Source of the DNA: Paenibacillus aceti
Lineage (GTDB): Bacteria; Bacillota; Bacilli; Paenibacillales; Paenibacillaceae
Length of the DNA: 64,000 nt
NCBI RefSeq assembly: GCF_003614185.1
Contig: NZ_KZ987724.1
Span: forward strand, 1,837,360 to 1,901,359
Reading direction: 5' to 3'
Shown here: positions 45,121 through 53,226 of the stretch, in pieces
Numbering within the stretch: the stretch's first letter is position 1
How the letters are laid out: each line of letters opens with the position of its first letter
Made by a program: the position numbers and the translations under genes
Notes under the pieces: model-generated
Seen by the model: the letters and a program-made list of their open reading frames with translations, nothing else
Database searches by the model: none
Told to the model about the DNA's origin: nothing

Positions 45121-45765
45121 ATGGCCTTCGCACAAATTGCCTGGGAAGAGAAGCAGGCCACAATCGCCGAGCTTAAGCACATACAGGAACAGTTCGCTGC
45201 CAGAGGCTGGCTCCCCGGAGCTAGCGGCAGTTTATCGGCCCGTGTTGGTGCCTATACTCCAGATACGTATTATTTCGCGATGACTTCGAGCTGCAAGGAC
45301 AAATCCGTGCATACCTCGGAGAATTTCCTGTTTGTCGATGCCTCAGGCGAGCCTTGCGAGACTACCTCGCTCATGCCAAGTGCAGACACCTCAATTCACG
45401 CCAAAATTTACCGGATGACCGGGTGCGGTGCTATTTTCCATGTACATACGGTATTTAGCAGCTTGATTAGTGAATATTACGGAGATCATGGCTTCATACC
45501 GACGCAGAGCAACGAGCTGCTCAAGGAGCTCGGTCTTTGGGAAAAGAATGCGAAAATTGCCATTCCCATCCTGCCCAACTATGCAGATATCCCTTCCATC
45601 GCCAAGCTAGTACCCGAAGCCATTCATCCCGATATCCCCGGAATCGTATTGCGCAACCACGGCGTATATGCCTGGGGCAGTAATCCCCCTGAAGCCAAGC
45701 GGCGTCTGGAAGCCTTTGAATTCATTTTTGAGCTGGAGTACAGGTGGCTCGCTTTGCTTCGATAA
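45121..45765 (+). CDS. mtnB: Methylthioribulose-1-phosphate dehydratase
   Basis: 214 residues of the class II aldolase/adducin fold. Diagnostic: ARGWLPGASGSLSARV, YYFAMTSSCKDKSVHTSENFLFVD, the zinc ligands in FHVHTVFSS, and PGIVLRNHGVYAWGSNPPEAKRRLEAFEF (third His). It dehydrates methylthioribulose-1-phosphate in methionine salvage. The usual partners (mtnK, A, C, D, W) are not next to it, so here it stands alone behind an unusual structured leader. GGGGG ribosome site. Confidence 0.88.
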   Translation: MAFAQIAWEEKQATIAELKHIQEQFAARGWLPGASGSLSARVGAYTPDTYYFAMTSSCKDKSVHTSENFLFVDASGEPCETTSLMPSADTSIHAKIYRMTGCGAIFHVHTVFSSLISEYYGDHGFIPTQSNELLKELGLWEKNAKIAIPILPNYADIPSIAKLVPEAIHPDIPGIVLRNHGVYAWGSNPPEAKRRLEAFEFIFELEYRWLALLR

Positions 45766-45780
45766 CATGGGAGTCTGTCT

Positions 45781-45803
45781 AAACGAAACTACGTATCGCT
45801 ATT
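45781..45803. repeat. Solitary family B unit after mtnB
   Basis: AAACGAAACTACGTATCGCT... (23 bp, plus orientation) immediately before the mtnB/dhaK convergent terminator. Confidence 0.55.
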
Positions 45804-45809
45804 TGCTAC

Positions 45810-45857
45810 AAAACCCATCCTCTCGCCAGGATATTATCCAGCGAGGGATGGGTTTTG
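45810..45857. terminator. Convergent terminator between mtnB and dhaK
   Basis: AAAACCCATCC (45810-45820) pairs with GGATGGGTTTT (45846-45856/7) with a further CTCGC/GCGAG inner stem. Usable on both strands. Confidence 0.8.
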
Positions 45858-45869
45858 ATAGACACAAGC

Positions 45870-47630
45870 TTACTTCAACACCTTAGCCAGCTCTGTGAAA
45901 ATTACCCCGAGTGCATAAGCCCCTGCATCCGGGTAACCGATGCTGCGTTCGCCGACGGTGCCGGCGCGGCCCATACGAGCTACGATTTCCGCCGTCTTCT
46001 GCGCGCCCTGAACCGCTGCTGCGGCCGCTTTGTCCGCCGCCTGCTTCAGATCATCGCCCTGCTCGGCGCTCTTCGTCCACGCATCCGCGAATGGTACGAG
46101 CGCATCGATCAAGGTCTTGTCGCCGACGACAGCTCCCCGGCCGAAGGAGCGCTCGCCCGTGTCCTGAATTCCTGTGACGACGGCCTGCATCATTCCCGCC
46201 ACTTCATCTATCGATAACTCCTGCTTCTGCTGAACATATTTGCTTGCGGCGCGGAAGCCCGAGCCCCAGATCGGTCCAGACGCCCCGCCGCAGTGTTCCA
46301 TAATAATCAGTGAGCAAGCGTCCAGGAAATCCCCAATGTCATGCTGATGGTGAGTGAGAAGATCATGCCATTCTACTTTGAGCTGCTTGAAGCCCTTCGC
46401 TACGCTCATCCCGAAATCACCGTCTCCGGCGTGGGCATCAAGCTCGCAGAACGGAACCTCATTTTCGATAATAACTTCGCTCATTTGGTCGATCAGATAG
46501 ACGATATTGGACAGCGAGAGCCGATTATTTTTTATGACCGCTGCTGCTGGGTCCGTCTCATTTTTATAGGATACTTTGCCAGCCGTCTGCTCTTCCCGAA
46601 TGACCTCGGTATAATTCACCGGCTCGAACGAGCCCTTGATGGCCAAGGCCGGAGTATCACAGGGAGCGGATAACCATTTCTTCAACGTATCGTCGAGCTT
46701 CATCATCGTCACCGAAGCGCCAGCCATATCGATACTCGTCATATAGTTGCCGACAAAAGTTTTGAACACCCGCTTGTTCTTCGCCGTCAATTCACGGATT
46801 ACCGAATTGTTCAGCAAATACAGCTCCTGCAGCGGTGTCGCACCAAAACCGTTGATCAATACGGCAACCTCTTGCTCCGTCTGATCATTCATTTGCAGAT
46901 TATCGAGCAGCGACGTGACCATACGCTGGGCCAATTCATCCGCCGATACGACCTCTTCCCTGCGAATCCCCGGTTCGCCATGAATCCCGACTCCATACTC
47001 CATCTCATGATCCTCGATCTGGAAGGTAGGTGTCCCCTTGGCAGGCACCGTACAGGAAGTAAAAGCGAAGCCCAGGCTGCGCACATTATCAATCGCGTGT
47101 TGAGCAGCCTGCTTCACTTCCGGCAATGACAGCCCGGCTTCGGCCGCTGCTCCAGCAACTTTATGGACAAGGATCGTGCCAGCGACGCCCCTCCTACCTA
47201 CTGTATATAGGCTGTCCTCGACGGCGATATCATCGTCCACCTTGACATAATCCACCTCAATCCCGTCTTCGCTGGCAAGGTGGGCGGCATTTTTGAAATT
47301 CATAATATCGCCGCTGTAATTTTTGATGATCAACAGAGTTCCCTGGCTACTAGCAGTATTGCGGATCGCTTGATACACCTGAATTTGCGATGGCGAGGCG
47401 AATACGTCGCCGCATACTGCCGCATCCAGCATTCCCGTGCCTACGAAGCCGGCGTGGGCCGGTTCATGCCCGCTCCCACCGCCGCTGATCAGCGTAACTT
47501 TATCGGTATTGATTTTCTTTTTGGTAATAATCTTGAACTTAGGATTGAACTCCAGCTCAGGATGCGCGAGCACTAGCCCATTGCACATTTCCCGAACCAA
47601 GGTTTCAGGCTTGTTCATTATTTTCTTCAT
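45870..47630 (-). CDS. dhaK: ATP-dependent dihydroxyacetone kinase (DhaK-DhaL fusion)
   Basis: 586 residues. DhaK domain (about 1-335): ISGGGSGHEPAHAGFVG, GTLLIIKNYSGDIMNF, and the substrate-binding histidine in YGVGIHGEPGI, which forms a hemiaminal with dihydroxyacetone. DhaL domain (about 375-586): ELDAHAGDGDFGMSVAKGF with the Mg-ATP aspartates and HCGGASGPIWGSGFRAA. The fusion of both domains marks the ATP-using form rather than the PTS-dependent three-subunit form. It starts one base after the gldA stop. Glycerol oxidised by GldA would be phosphorylated here to dihydroxyacetone phosphate. Confidence 0.93.
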   Translation of the reverse strand: MKKIMNKPETLVREMCNGLVLAHPELEFNPKFKIITKKKINTDKVTLISGGGSGHEPAHAGFVGTGMLDAAVCGDVFASPSQIQVYQAIRNTASSQGTLLIIKNYSGDIMNFKNAAHLASEDGIEVDYVKVDDDIAVEDSLYTVGRRGVAGTILVHKVAGAAAEAGLSLPEVKQAAQHAIDNVRSLGFAFTSCTVPAKGTPTFQIEDHEMEYGVGIHGEPGIRREEVVSADELAQRMVTSLLDNLQMNDQTEQEVAVLINGFGATPLQELYLLNNSVIRELTAKNKRVFKTFVGNYMTSIDMAGASVTMMKLDDTLKKWLSAPCDTPALAIKGSFEPVNYTEVIREEQTAGKVSYKNETDPAAAVIKNNRLSLSNIVYLIDQMSEVIIENEVPFCELDAHAGDGDFGMSVAKGFKQLKVEWHDLLTHHQHDIGDFLDACSLIIMEHCGGASGPIWGSGFRAASKYVQQKQELSIDEVAGMMQAVVTGIQDTGERSFGRGAVVGDKTLIDALVPFADAWTKSAEQGDDLKQAADKAAAAAVQGAQKTAEIVARMGRAGTVGERSIGYPDAGAYALGVIFTELAKVLK

Positions 47631-47631
47631 C

Positions 47632-48768
47632 TTAAATCTCCTTGGTTAATTTATATTGACGGCCCAAATGATCTGCCGCCATAATCGCCGACGCAACCGC
47701 CTCCTCCGAGATCGGGAATGGCATCGAATGTATGGATTCCTCAGCGATGCAAGCTTTCTTCGCAACCTCAAGCAGCTCCTCATAAGTCACCTGCTCCACG
47801 CCGATATCGGCCAGACAGATCGGAAGACCAATCGATAGGGAGAAATCAAGCACCTGCTTCATTTCAGCCCGATCGGCATTTTCCAGAACCAATTGGGCAA
47901 TGGTGCTGAAGGCTACCTTTTCCCCATGATAATAATGATGTGTGCCTTCCAGCGCGGTCAAGCCGTTATGAATCGCATGTATGGCAGCCAGACCACCGCT
48001 TTCAAAGCCTAGTCCCGACAGCAGAATATTCGTCTCGATTATATTCTCCAAGGCTGGTGTTACAATATTCTGATCACAGGCCAGCTTCGCCTTGTACCCA
48101 TTCTCCAGCAACGTCTCATAGCAGAGCTTGGCCAGGCCGAGAGCCGTAATCGTCCCTTTGGCATCACCGCACACCCCTTCGTGAACGCCGCATGGCAAGC
48201 CCGCATTTACATTGGAATAGGAATTCGCCGTTGCTCTCGCCTCAAAATAGGTGGACAGCGCATCCCCCATCCCGGCGACGAGAAATCTCGTCGGTGCTTG
48301 AGCGATCACTGTCGTATCGATCATAACTACGCTTGGGCTTTGTTTAAAATACGCATAATCATCAAATTCACCTTCCGGCGTATAGAGAACCGCAGAGTGG
48401 CTTGTCGGCGCATCGGTCGCTGCAATCGTCGGTACGATAATCAGTGCTTCCCCTTCTGCTACGCATTTGGCCGTATCAATCGCTTTGCCGCCGCCAAGGC
48501 CGACCGTACATGAGCAGTTATGCTCCTTGGCCAGTGCCTGCAATCGAGCTACTTCCTGCCGGGAGCATTCCCCCTGGAAACCGCTTTCTACAAATGTAAC
48601 GTTAAATTTATGTGTTGTTGCCTCAAGCTTGTCCTTCACGCGAGCTACGTCATCAGGATGCGCAATCAGCAGTGCAGAATCACCAAATGTCCTCACAAAA
48701 TACCCCAAATTCAACAATTCATTTTCACCTTGCACATATTTCGTTGGACTGATAAACGCTCTTCTCAT
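47632..48768 (-). CDS. gldA: Glycerol dehydrogenase
   Basis: 378 residues from the ATG at 48768 (GAGGAGG eight bases ahead); the longer frame to 48801 lacks one. Iron-containing alcohol dehydrogenase fold of the GldA type: VGLGGGKAIDTAKCVAEG (NAD site), PTIAATDAPTSHSAVLYT, GMGDALSTYFEARA (metal Asp), GGLAAIHAIHNGLTALEGTHHYYHGEKVAF (metal His residues). It oxidises glycerol to dihydroxyacetone with NAD and is coupled to dhaK. A cre-like site at 48846 suggests carbon catabolite control. Confidence 0.92.
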   Translation of the reverse strand: MRRAFISPTKYVQGENELLNLGYFVRTFGDSALLIAHPDDVARVKDKLEATTHKFNVTFVESGFQGECSRQEVARLQALAKEHNCSCTVGLGGGKAIDTAKCVAEGEALIIVPTIAATDAPTSHSAVLYTPEGEFDDYAYFKQSPSVVMIDTTVIAQAPTRFLVAGMGDALSTYFEARATANSYSNVNAGLPCGVHEGVCGDAKGTITALGLAKLCYETLLENGYKAKLACDQNIVTPALENIIETNILLSGLGFESGGLAAIHAIHNGLTALEGTHHYYHGEKVAFSTIAQLVLENADRAEMKQVLDFSLSIGLPICLADIGVEQVTYEELLEVAKKACIAEESIHSMPFPISEEAVASAIMAADHLGRQYKLTKEI

Positions 48769-48845
48769 CTTACATTCCTCCTCAGACTGAATATATTTCA
48801 ATTATAGAATGCTTCAATTTGAGAAGCATGAAACAATAAAGCTGA

Positions 48846-48860
48846 TTTAAAGCGTTTTCT
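48846..48860. promoter_or_regulatory. cre-like site upstream of gldA-dhaK
   Basis: TTTAAAGCGTTTTCT fits the CcpA cre consensus WTGNAANCGNWNNCW with one mismatch (T for G at position 3). It lies 78 bases before gldA in the gldA/pocR divergent spacer. Confidence 0.45.
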
Positions 48861-48901
48861 TATCGAATTTTTTTGTCATTATGCTGTTAAATTGTACTTT
48901 C

Positions 48902-48931
48902 TTGTTCTCAGGTGCAATATATCGCTATAAT
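48902..48931 (+). promoter_or_regulatory. Promoter of the PocR-AraC regulator
   Basis: TTGTTC (48902-48907), an 18-bp spacer and TATAAT (48926-48931), about 50 bases before the regulator gene. Confidence 0.5.
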
Positions 48932-48981
48932 ATAAATAGGATTTATCTTACTTGCTTAACATCTCATAACGACTGGAGAAT

Positions 48982-50034
48982 ATGACGATGACCAAATCCC
49001 GATTTGATCTGGAGGAAATTATTGATTTGCAGAAATGGGAGAAGCTGCAGGATTCTCTGTCGCTCGTCACCAAGATGGCCATCCTTACGGTCGATTACAA
49101 GGGCGTTCCTGTGACCAAGCACAGCTACTGTCAGCCTTTCTGCCAAGGGGTGCGCCAGGATGCCCACCTCTCTCAGTATTGTCAGAAATGCGATGCCCGC
49201 GGCGGGCTTGAAGCCGTTCGGCAGAACAAGCCTTATATCTATTTATGCCATTTCAATATTATCGATATCGCGATTCCCATTATTATCGACAATCAATATC
49301 TGGGTGCGATTATGGCTGGCCAGCTTAAGCTGCGTGAATCTGATATCCCACTCCTGGAGCAGGTCGTATCGAGGCCTCCTAATGTGGAGACCAACCGGAA
49401 GTTCCAGGCGCTGGAGGAACATTATCATGCCCTGCCGCTCTTATCCTATGATGAGGTCACGAAATGCGTCGATCTACTGCTGCAGCTAAGTACCTATATT
49501 GTAGAAGAAGCGATCCAGAAGCACAGGAGCATCGATTTATACAAAAAAGTGCTGACCACGAACCTGGACGCCCCCGCTTCGGTCGAGACCCTGGATGGAT
49601 CAGAGCGCACCTATCGCAAAATCCAATCGATCCAGCAGGAGCTATCGGATGCCTTGATCAGCACTAAATTAAAGAATGGCGCAGATAAATTCATAGCTGC
49701 AAATTCCGTGCTTCAGCCCGCGTTCGACCATATCTATGCCCATAAGAATGAGAATTTCAGCCTGAAGGATATGGCCAAGCTCTGTCATATCAGCCCCAGC
49801 TACTTCAGCCGGATCTTCACGAAGGAGACGGGAGAGAACTTCTCCGCATTCGTAGCCAGATTGAAGATCGAATGGGCCAAGCAGCTGCTTGAATCGACCG
49901 ACTTGCCAGTCAATCAGGTGAGCGATGAGTTAGGCTTTTGTGACGCGGGCTATTTCATCAAGACATTCAAGAAATTCGAGAGCCTGACCCCGGCCGCGTA
50001 CCGCAGTATGTATAAGGGGCTATCTGGAAAATGA
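48982..50034 (+). CDS. PocR-domain AraC-family regulator
   Basis: 350 residues. The N-terminal PocR ligand-binding domain (about 10-170) is recognisable by SLSLVTKMAILTVDYKGVPVT, SQYCQKCDARGGLEAVRQNKPYIYLCHFNIIDIAIPI and YLGAIMAGQL. It ends in a two-HTH AraC domain (about 245-345): FSLKDMAKLCHISPSYFSRIFTKETGENFSAFVARLKIEWAKQLLESTD, CDAGYFIKTFKKFESLTPAAYR. PocR domains bind small diols or related carbon compounds (propanediol, glycerol). Divergent from gldA-dhaK, it most likely activates them in response to glycerol or dihydroxyacetone. ATG at 48982 or 48988. Confidence 0.88.
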   Translation: MTMTKSRFDLEEIIDLQKWEKLQDSLSLVTKMAILTVDYKGVPVTKHSYCQPFCQGVRQDAHLSQYCQKCDARGGLEAVRQNKPYIYLCHFNIIDIAIPIIIDNQYLGAIMAGQLKLRESDIPLLEQVVSRPPNVETNRKFQALEEHYHALPLLSYDEVTKCVDLLLQLSTYIVEEAIQKHRSIDLYKKVLTTNLDAPASVETLDGSERTYRKIQSIQQELSDALISTKLKNGADKFIAANSVLQPAFDHIYAHKNENFSLKDMAKLCHISPSYFSRIFTKETGENFSAFVARLKIEWAKQLLESTDLPVNQVSDELGFCDAGYFIKTFKKFESLTPAAYRSMYKGLSGK

Positions 50035-50062
50035 TCGCTGTACCGTCTTTTCACACTATAAG

Positions 50063-50106
50063 GGCCGTCTCCAAGTCAGAAATTCGACTTATGAGACGGC
50101 CCCTTT
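50063..50106 (+). terminator. Terminator behind the PocR-AraC gene
   Basis: GGGCCGTCTC pairs with GAGACGGCCC and is followed by CTTTTTG. It may also serve the converging YheO-type gene. Confidence 0.8.
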
Positions 50107-50133
50107 TTGCCGCTATGCTTATGTTTCTGCTGT

Positions 50134-50808
50134 TTACTTGATGGCCTTCTCAGCTTTGGATGTAATATTGCGCAAATGCAAATATACCGTATGTTTGGAA
50201 ATCTTCAATGCATTGGCCACGATCGTGACCGCATCCCGCATATTGAACACACCCCGCTCATGTAGCAGACCGATAATATGCTTGTTGCGGTTGGCATAGG
50301 TGATCTCCTGAGAAGCGTCAACCTCTTCAATCGTCCTCTCGATCGTCTCCTGAATCATCTCCTCCACAGATGAGGCAAAATGCTCAGCCTGCCCTCTCGA
50401 CTCCATATCCGGCTGGGGCAGGAAGGTCTGCAGCACGTCTGCAAAAGATTCATCAATATTCATGTTGATGCACAACAAGCCGATAATCTTGCCGTCATCC
50501 CCCCAAATCGCAATCGTGCTGGATTTCATCAGGCGGTTATTCTTGCTTCTGGTGAAATAACTTAACGATTTTTTCACTTTGGACTGTTCAATTTCCTGCA
50601 GCATTTGCAGAGCAATATTCGTAATAGGCGCCCCAATCTCCCTGCCTGTATGATGTCCATTGGCGATTTTGATAACTGAATGCTGGTAATCCTCTAAGCT
50701 ATGAAGCACAATTTCGGAAGCAGACCCCAAATATTCGGCCAACCCTTCCACAACGGCTTCGTAGGATTGCAAAATCAGATGATCGCGTTCTGTAAATCTC
50801 GTATTCAT
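50134..50808 (-). CDS. YheO-type PAS/HTH_22 transcriptional regulator
   Basis: 224 residues from the ATG at 50808 (GGGAAGG about 11 bases ahead). YheO-like PAS domain (about 10-120, LQSYEAVVEGLAEYLGSASEIVLHSLED...SSTIAIWGDDGKIIGLLCINMNIDE) and C-terminal HTH_22 (HIIGLLHERGVFNMRDAVTIVANALKISKHTVYLHLR). DauR-like proteins of this type control amino-acid catabolic genes. It is divergent from the EIIC-like permease and sdaAB, with two near-identical TTGAT...ATCAA elements flanking the divergent promoters as candidate operators, so regulation of the serine unit is the natural hypothesis. Confidence 0.85.
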   Translation of the reverse strand: MNTRFTERDHLILQSYEAVVEGLAEYLGSASEIVLHSLEDYQHSVIKIANGHHTGREIGAPITNIALQMLQEIEQSKVKKSLSYFTRSKNNRLMKSSTIAIWGDDGKIIGLLCINMNIDESFADVLQTFLPQPDMESRGQAEHFASSVEEMIQETIERTIEEVDASQEITYANRNKHIIGLLHERGVFNMRDAVTIVANALKISKHTVYLHLRNITSKAEKAIK

Positions 50809-50896
50809 GGCATGAAGTCCTTCCCTAGACAATATGAATTTTGACCAGAAGATCTCATCTCATTGCTATTACATTTCAATTGATAATTAAAAATAG

Positions 50897-50909
50897 TTGA
50901 TTAAATCAA
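50897..50909. promoter_or_regulatory. Operator-like palindrome, regulator-proximal
   Basis: TTGATTAAATCAA is a perfect 13-bp palindrome (6+1+6) followed by AATTAAGTTGA. A close copy lies at 51075. Candidate site for the adjacent YheO-type regulator. Confidence 0.5.
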
Positions 50910-51074
50910 ATTAAGTTGAGTATATAAACATTTTGTGATTACTACTCATATCATAACTCGAACTTTCCTCTCTATCAATCCCCTTCTGTTTTCCCTGACA
51001 AAACTATCCACTCCTTATTTTTTGTTACAGTTTTCGAAAAATAGCTATAAAACAATTGTACACTTTAAAAAAAG

Positions 51075-51087
51075 TTGATACAATCAA
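51075..51087. promoter_or_regulatory. Operator-like palindrome, permease-proximal
   Basis: TTGATACAATCAA followed by ATTAAAGTTAA, repeating the arrangement at 50897 in the same orientation. Between and around them, 50809-51243 is AT-rich with no gene. Confidence 0.5.
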
Positions 51088-51195
51088 ATTAAAGTTAACA
51101 ACTCAATTATTTTTGAGTAGGTTAACGATTAATCAATGATTAAAATAAATTTGATCATTGATGGTTGTGCAATAAAGATGTGTATTTTGTATTTT

Positions 51196-51210
51196 TTGTA
51201 AGCGATTACT
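51196..51210. promoter_or_regulatory. cre site upstream of the EIIC-like gene
   Basis: TTGTAAGCGATTACT matches the CcpA consensus WTGNAANCGNWNNCW at every fixed position, 34 bases before the start codon. Its downstream position suggests repression by glucose. Confidence 0.65.
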
Positions 51211-51243
51211 ACACGATGTACTCACCAAGGAGGATCTTCACGT

Positions 51244-52314
51244 ATGGACATTCTTATCGGTACTGCCCTGTTATTACTCGTATTGTCACTATTCTCCCTC
51301 TTCAGCTTCAAGGCACCTAACGGTATGAAAGCGATGGGGGCCTTGGCAAACGCGGCGGTCGCCAGCTTTCTAGTAGAAGCATTTCAAAGCTATGTAGGCG
51401 GCGACCTGTTCGGCTTCAGTCTTGCTAAGGAGGTCGGACTCGCTTCCGGCAGTATGGGTGGTGTAGCAGCCGCAGCACTGGTTTCACTCGCTATGGGCGT
51501 CTCCCCGGTCTACGCTCTGCTGCTCGGAGCAGCTTGTGCGGGAACTGGCTTGCTTCCCGGCTTCATCGCCGGCTATCTCGTATCCTTCCTCGTCAAGCTG
51601 ATCGAGAAGAAGGTGCCGGATGGACTTGATCTTATCGTCTGCATCATCGTCGCTGCACCGCTCGTCAGATTTGTTGCGAATATGGCAACGCCAGTCGTTA
51701 ACGCTACACTCATGAATATCGGTGGCATTATTACAACAGCGGCCAACAATAATCCGATTATTATGGGGATTGTTCTCGGCGGAGTTATCACCGTCGTGGC
51801 GACCGCACCGCTCAGTTCCATGGCGCTTACCGCGATGCTGGGTCTGACCGGTCTGCCGATGGCGATCGGGGCCCTGTCTGTCATGGGATCATCCTTCATG
51901 AACTTCGTCTTCTTCCATCGTATGAAGTTCGGTGACCGCAGCTCTACTATTGCTGTTGCGATCGAACCATTAACACAAGCCGACGTCATATCCGCCAACC
52001 CGATTCCGGTCTATGTGACCAATTTCCTGGGCGGAGCTATGGCCGGGGTCGTTGTCGCCCTCTTTAACCTGACTAACAATGCGACAGGTACGGCTACACC
52101 GATCGCTGGACTCATGGTTATGTACGGCTTCAATGATGCGAAGACGGTGACCATTGCGGCGGCATTATGCGCATTATGCGGTATCCTAGCTGGCTTCATC
52201 GGTTCAGTCGTGTTCAAGAACTATAAGATCCGCACAGTCGCTGAGATCCGCGGAACTAAACCCGAGCCAACTGCTGCACCTGCTGCAACCCCGGCCAGCA
52301 TTGAAATCGCCTAA
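51244..52314 (+). CDS. PTS EIIC-like permease (PTS_EIIC_2 type)
   Basis: 356 residues with nine or ten hydrophobic segments rich in Gly/Ala and a short hydrophilic tail (RGTKPEPTAAPAATPASIEIA). Pattern such as FKAPNGMKAMGALANAAVASFLVEAF, NNNPIIMGIVLGGVITVVATAPLSSMALTAMLGLTG and MGSSFMNFVFFHRMKFGDR suits the EIIC_2 family of orphan permeases that occur without EIIA/EIIB and may not phosphorylate. It is 75 bases upstream of sdaAB in one transcription unit, so transport of serine or a related compound is plausible but unproven. AGGAGG before the ATG; cre site upstream. Confidence 0.8.
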   Translation: MDILIGTALLLLVLSLFSLFSFKAPNGMKAMGALANAAVASFLVEAFQSYVGGDLFGFSLAKEVGLASGSMGGVAAAALVSLAMGVSPVYALLLGAACAGTGLLPGFIAGYLVSFLVKLIEKKVPDGLDLIVCIIVAAPLVRFVANMATPVVNATLMNIGGIITTAANNNPIIMGIVLGGVITVVATAPLSSMALTAMLGLTGLPMAIGALSVMGSSFMNFVFFHRMKFGDRSSTIAVAIEPLTQADVISANPIPVYVTNFLGGAMAGVVVALFNLTNNATGTATPIAGLMVMYGFNDAKTVTIAAALCALCGILAGFIGSVVFKNYKIRTVAEIRGTKPEPTAAPAATPASIEIA

Positions 52315-52388
52315 ATAAATGTCAAATCTAAAATTATTCATTAGATCACTGGATCATTCTCAATATTAATCCAGGAGGAGAATTATAT

Positions 52389-53096
52389 ATGCCGTTTACA
52401 TCTGTATTTGATATTATCGGCCCTGTTATGATCGGCCCGTCCAGCTCGCATACGGCAGGAGCCAACCGCATCGGCCGGGCAGCACGCAGGCTGTTCGGAC
52501 GAGTACCCGAATCTGTTACCGTTACCCTATACGGTTCCTTCGCCAAGACATATAAAGGACATGGAAGCGATCTGGCCATCGTGAGCGGAATCCTCGATTT
52601 CGATACCTCCGACGCACGGATACCGAAGGCGCTTGAAATCGCTAAGGAGCAAGGGGTTGACATTACTTTCGTAACAGCCGAGGAAGAGACCGACCATCCG
52701 AATACAGCTCGCCTCACCCTGCATGACAAGCGTGGAGCCATTGAAGTGATCGGCGTCTCGATCGGTGGCGGCAGTATAGAAATCCGCGAAGTGATCCAAT
52801 TGAACCCGAATCCTGCCGGCAGCACTCCGGCCATGCTTATCCTTCATGAGGACAAGCATGGTGCCGTGGCTCATGTCACTACCTTGCTCGCCAACCATCA
52901 TATCAACATCGGGTATATGGAAGTATCGCGTACAGGCAAGGGAGAAGATGCCTTAATGGCGATCGAGCTCGATCAAGCGGTCGATCAGACCGTGATTAAT
53001 CGCATGCACACCCTCCCCCATATTAAGGAAATATGGCAAGTGCAGACCTATCATCGCTCAAGCGCCGAAGGGGGAGTCCCATGTTCCATAGCATAG
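52389..53096 (+). CDS. sdaAB: L-serine ammonia-lyase, iron-sulfur type, beta subunit
   Basis: 235 residues. SDH beta domain beginning SVFDIIGPVMIGPSSSHTAGANRIGRAARRLFG, then GHGSDLAIVSGILDFD, and a C-terminal ACT domain (about 150-220, LILHEDKHGAVAHVTTLLANHHINIGYMEVSRTGKGEDALMAIELD). It normally pairs with SdaAA, which carries the [4Fe-4S] site, to deaminate serine to pyruvate. Here the alpha gene immediately downstream is deleted to a stub, so this subunit has no local partner. AGGAGGAG before the start. Confidence 0.93.
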   Translation: MPFTSVFDIIGPVMIGPSSSHTAGANRIGRAARRLFGRVPESVTVTLYGSFAKTYKGHGSDLAIVSGILDFDTSDARIPKALEIAKEQGVDITFVTAEEETDHPNTARLTLHDKRGAIEVIGVSIGGGSIEIREVIQLNPNPAGSTPAMLILHEDKHGAVAHVTTLLANHHINIGYMEVSRTGKGEDALMAIELDQAVDQTVINRMHTLPHIKEIWQVQTYHRSSAEGGVPCSIA

Positions 53097-53155
53097 CCGA
53101 GCTGGCGAATACACCTACCGGTCGTAAGCTGGAAGAGCAAGTGCTAGGTAAATAA
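53081..53155 (+). pseudogene. sdaAA: sdaAA stub with internal deletion
   Basis: A 24-codon ORF overlapping the end of sdaAB by 16 bases reads MFHSIAEL followed by ANTPTGRKLEEQVLGK. The first eight residues match the N terminus of SdaAA and the rest matches its C terminus (the LAATPTGRELEKK-like ending known from Bacillus). The roughly 265 intervening codons, including the iron-sulfur cysteines, are absent, and the junction is in frame. A terminator follows at once. I read this as a clean internal deletion rather than a new small gene; an assembly collapse is the other explanation. Confidence 0.75.
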
Positions 53156-53165
53156 TACGGAATTT

Positions 53166-53209
53166 AAAATCCCCGGAAGATGCTTGATAGGCATCCTCCG
53201 GGGATTTTG
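53166..53209. terminator. Convergent terminator after sdaAB/sdaAA stub
   Basis: AAAATCCCCGG (53166-53176) pairs with CCGGGGATTTT (53198-53208) around an inner GATGC/GCATC stem. It serves both the serine unit and ppsR. Confidence 0.85.
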
Positions 53210-53226
53210 TGGTAATGAAGTGTCTT

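Noticed and set aside
53081-53155. New 24-residue small protein gene
   Set aside because: Both halves match the two ends of SdaAA, so a deletion remnant explains it better.
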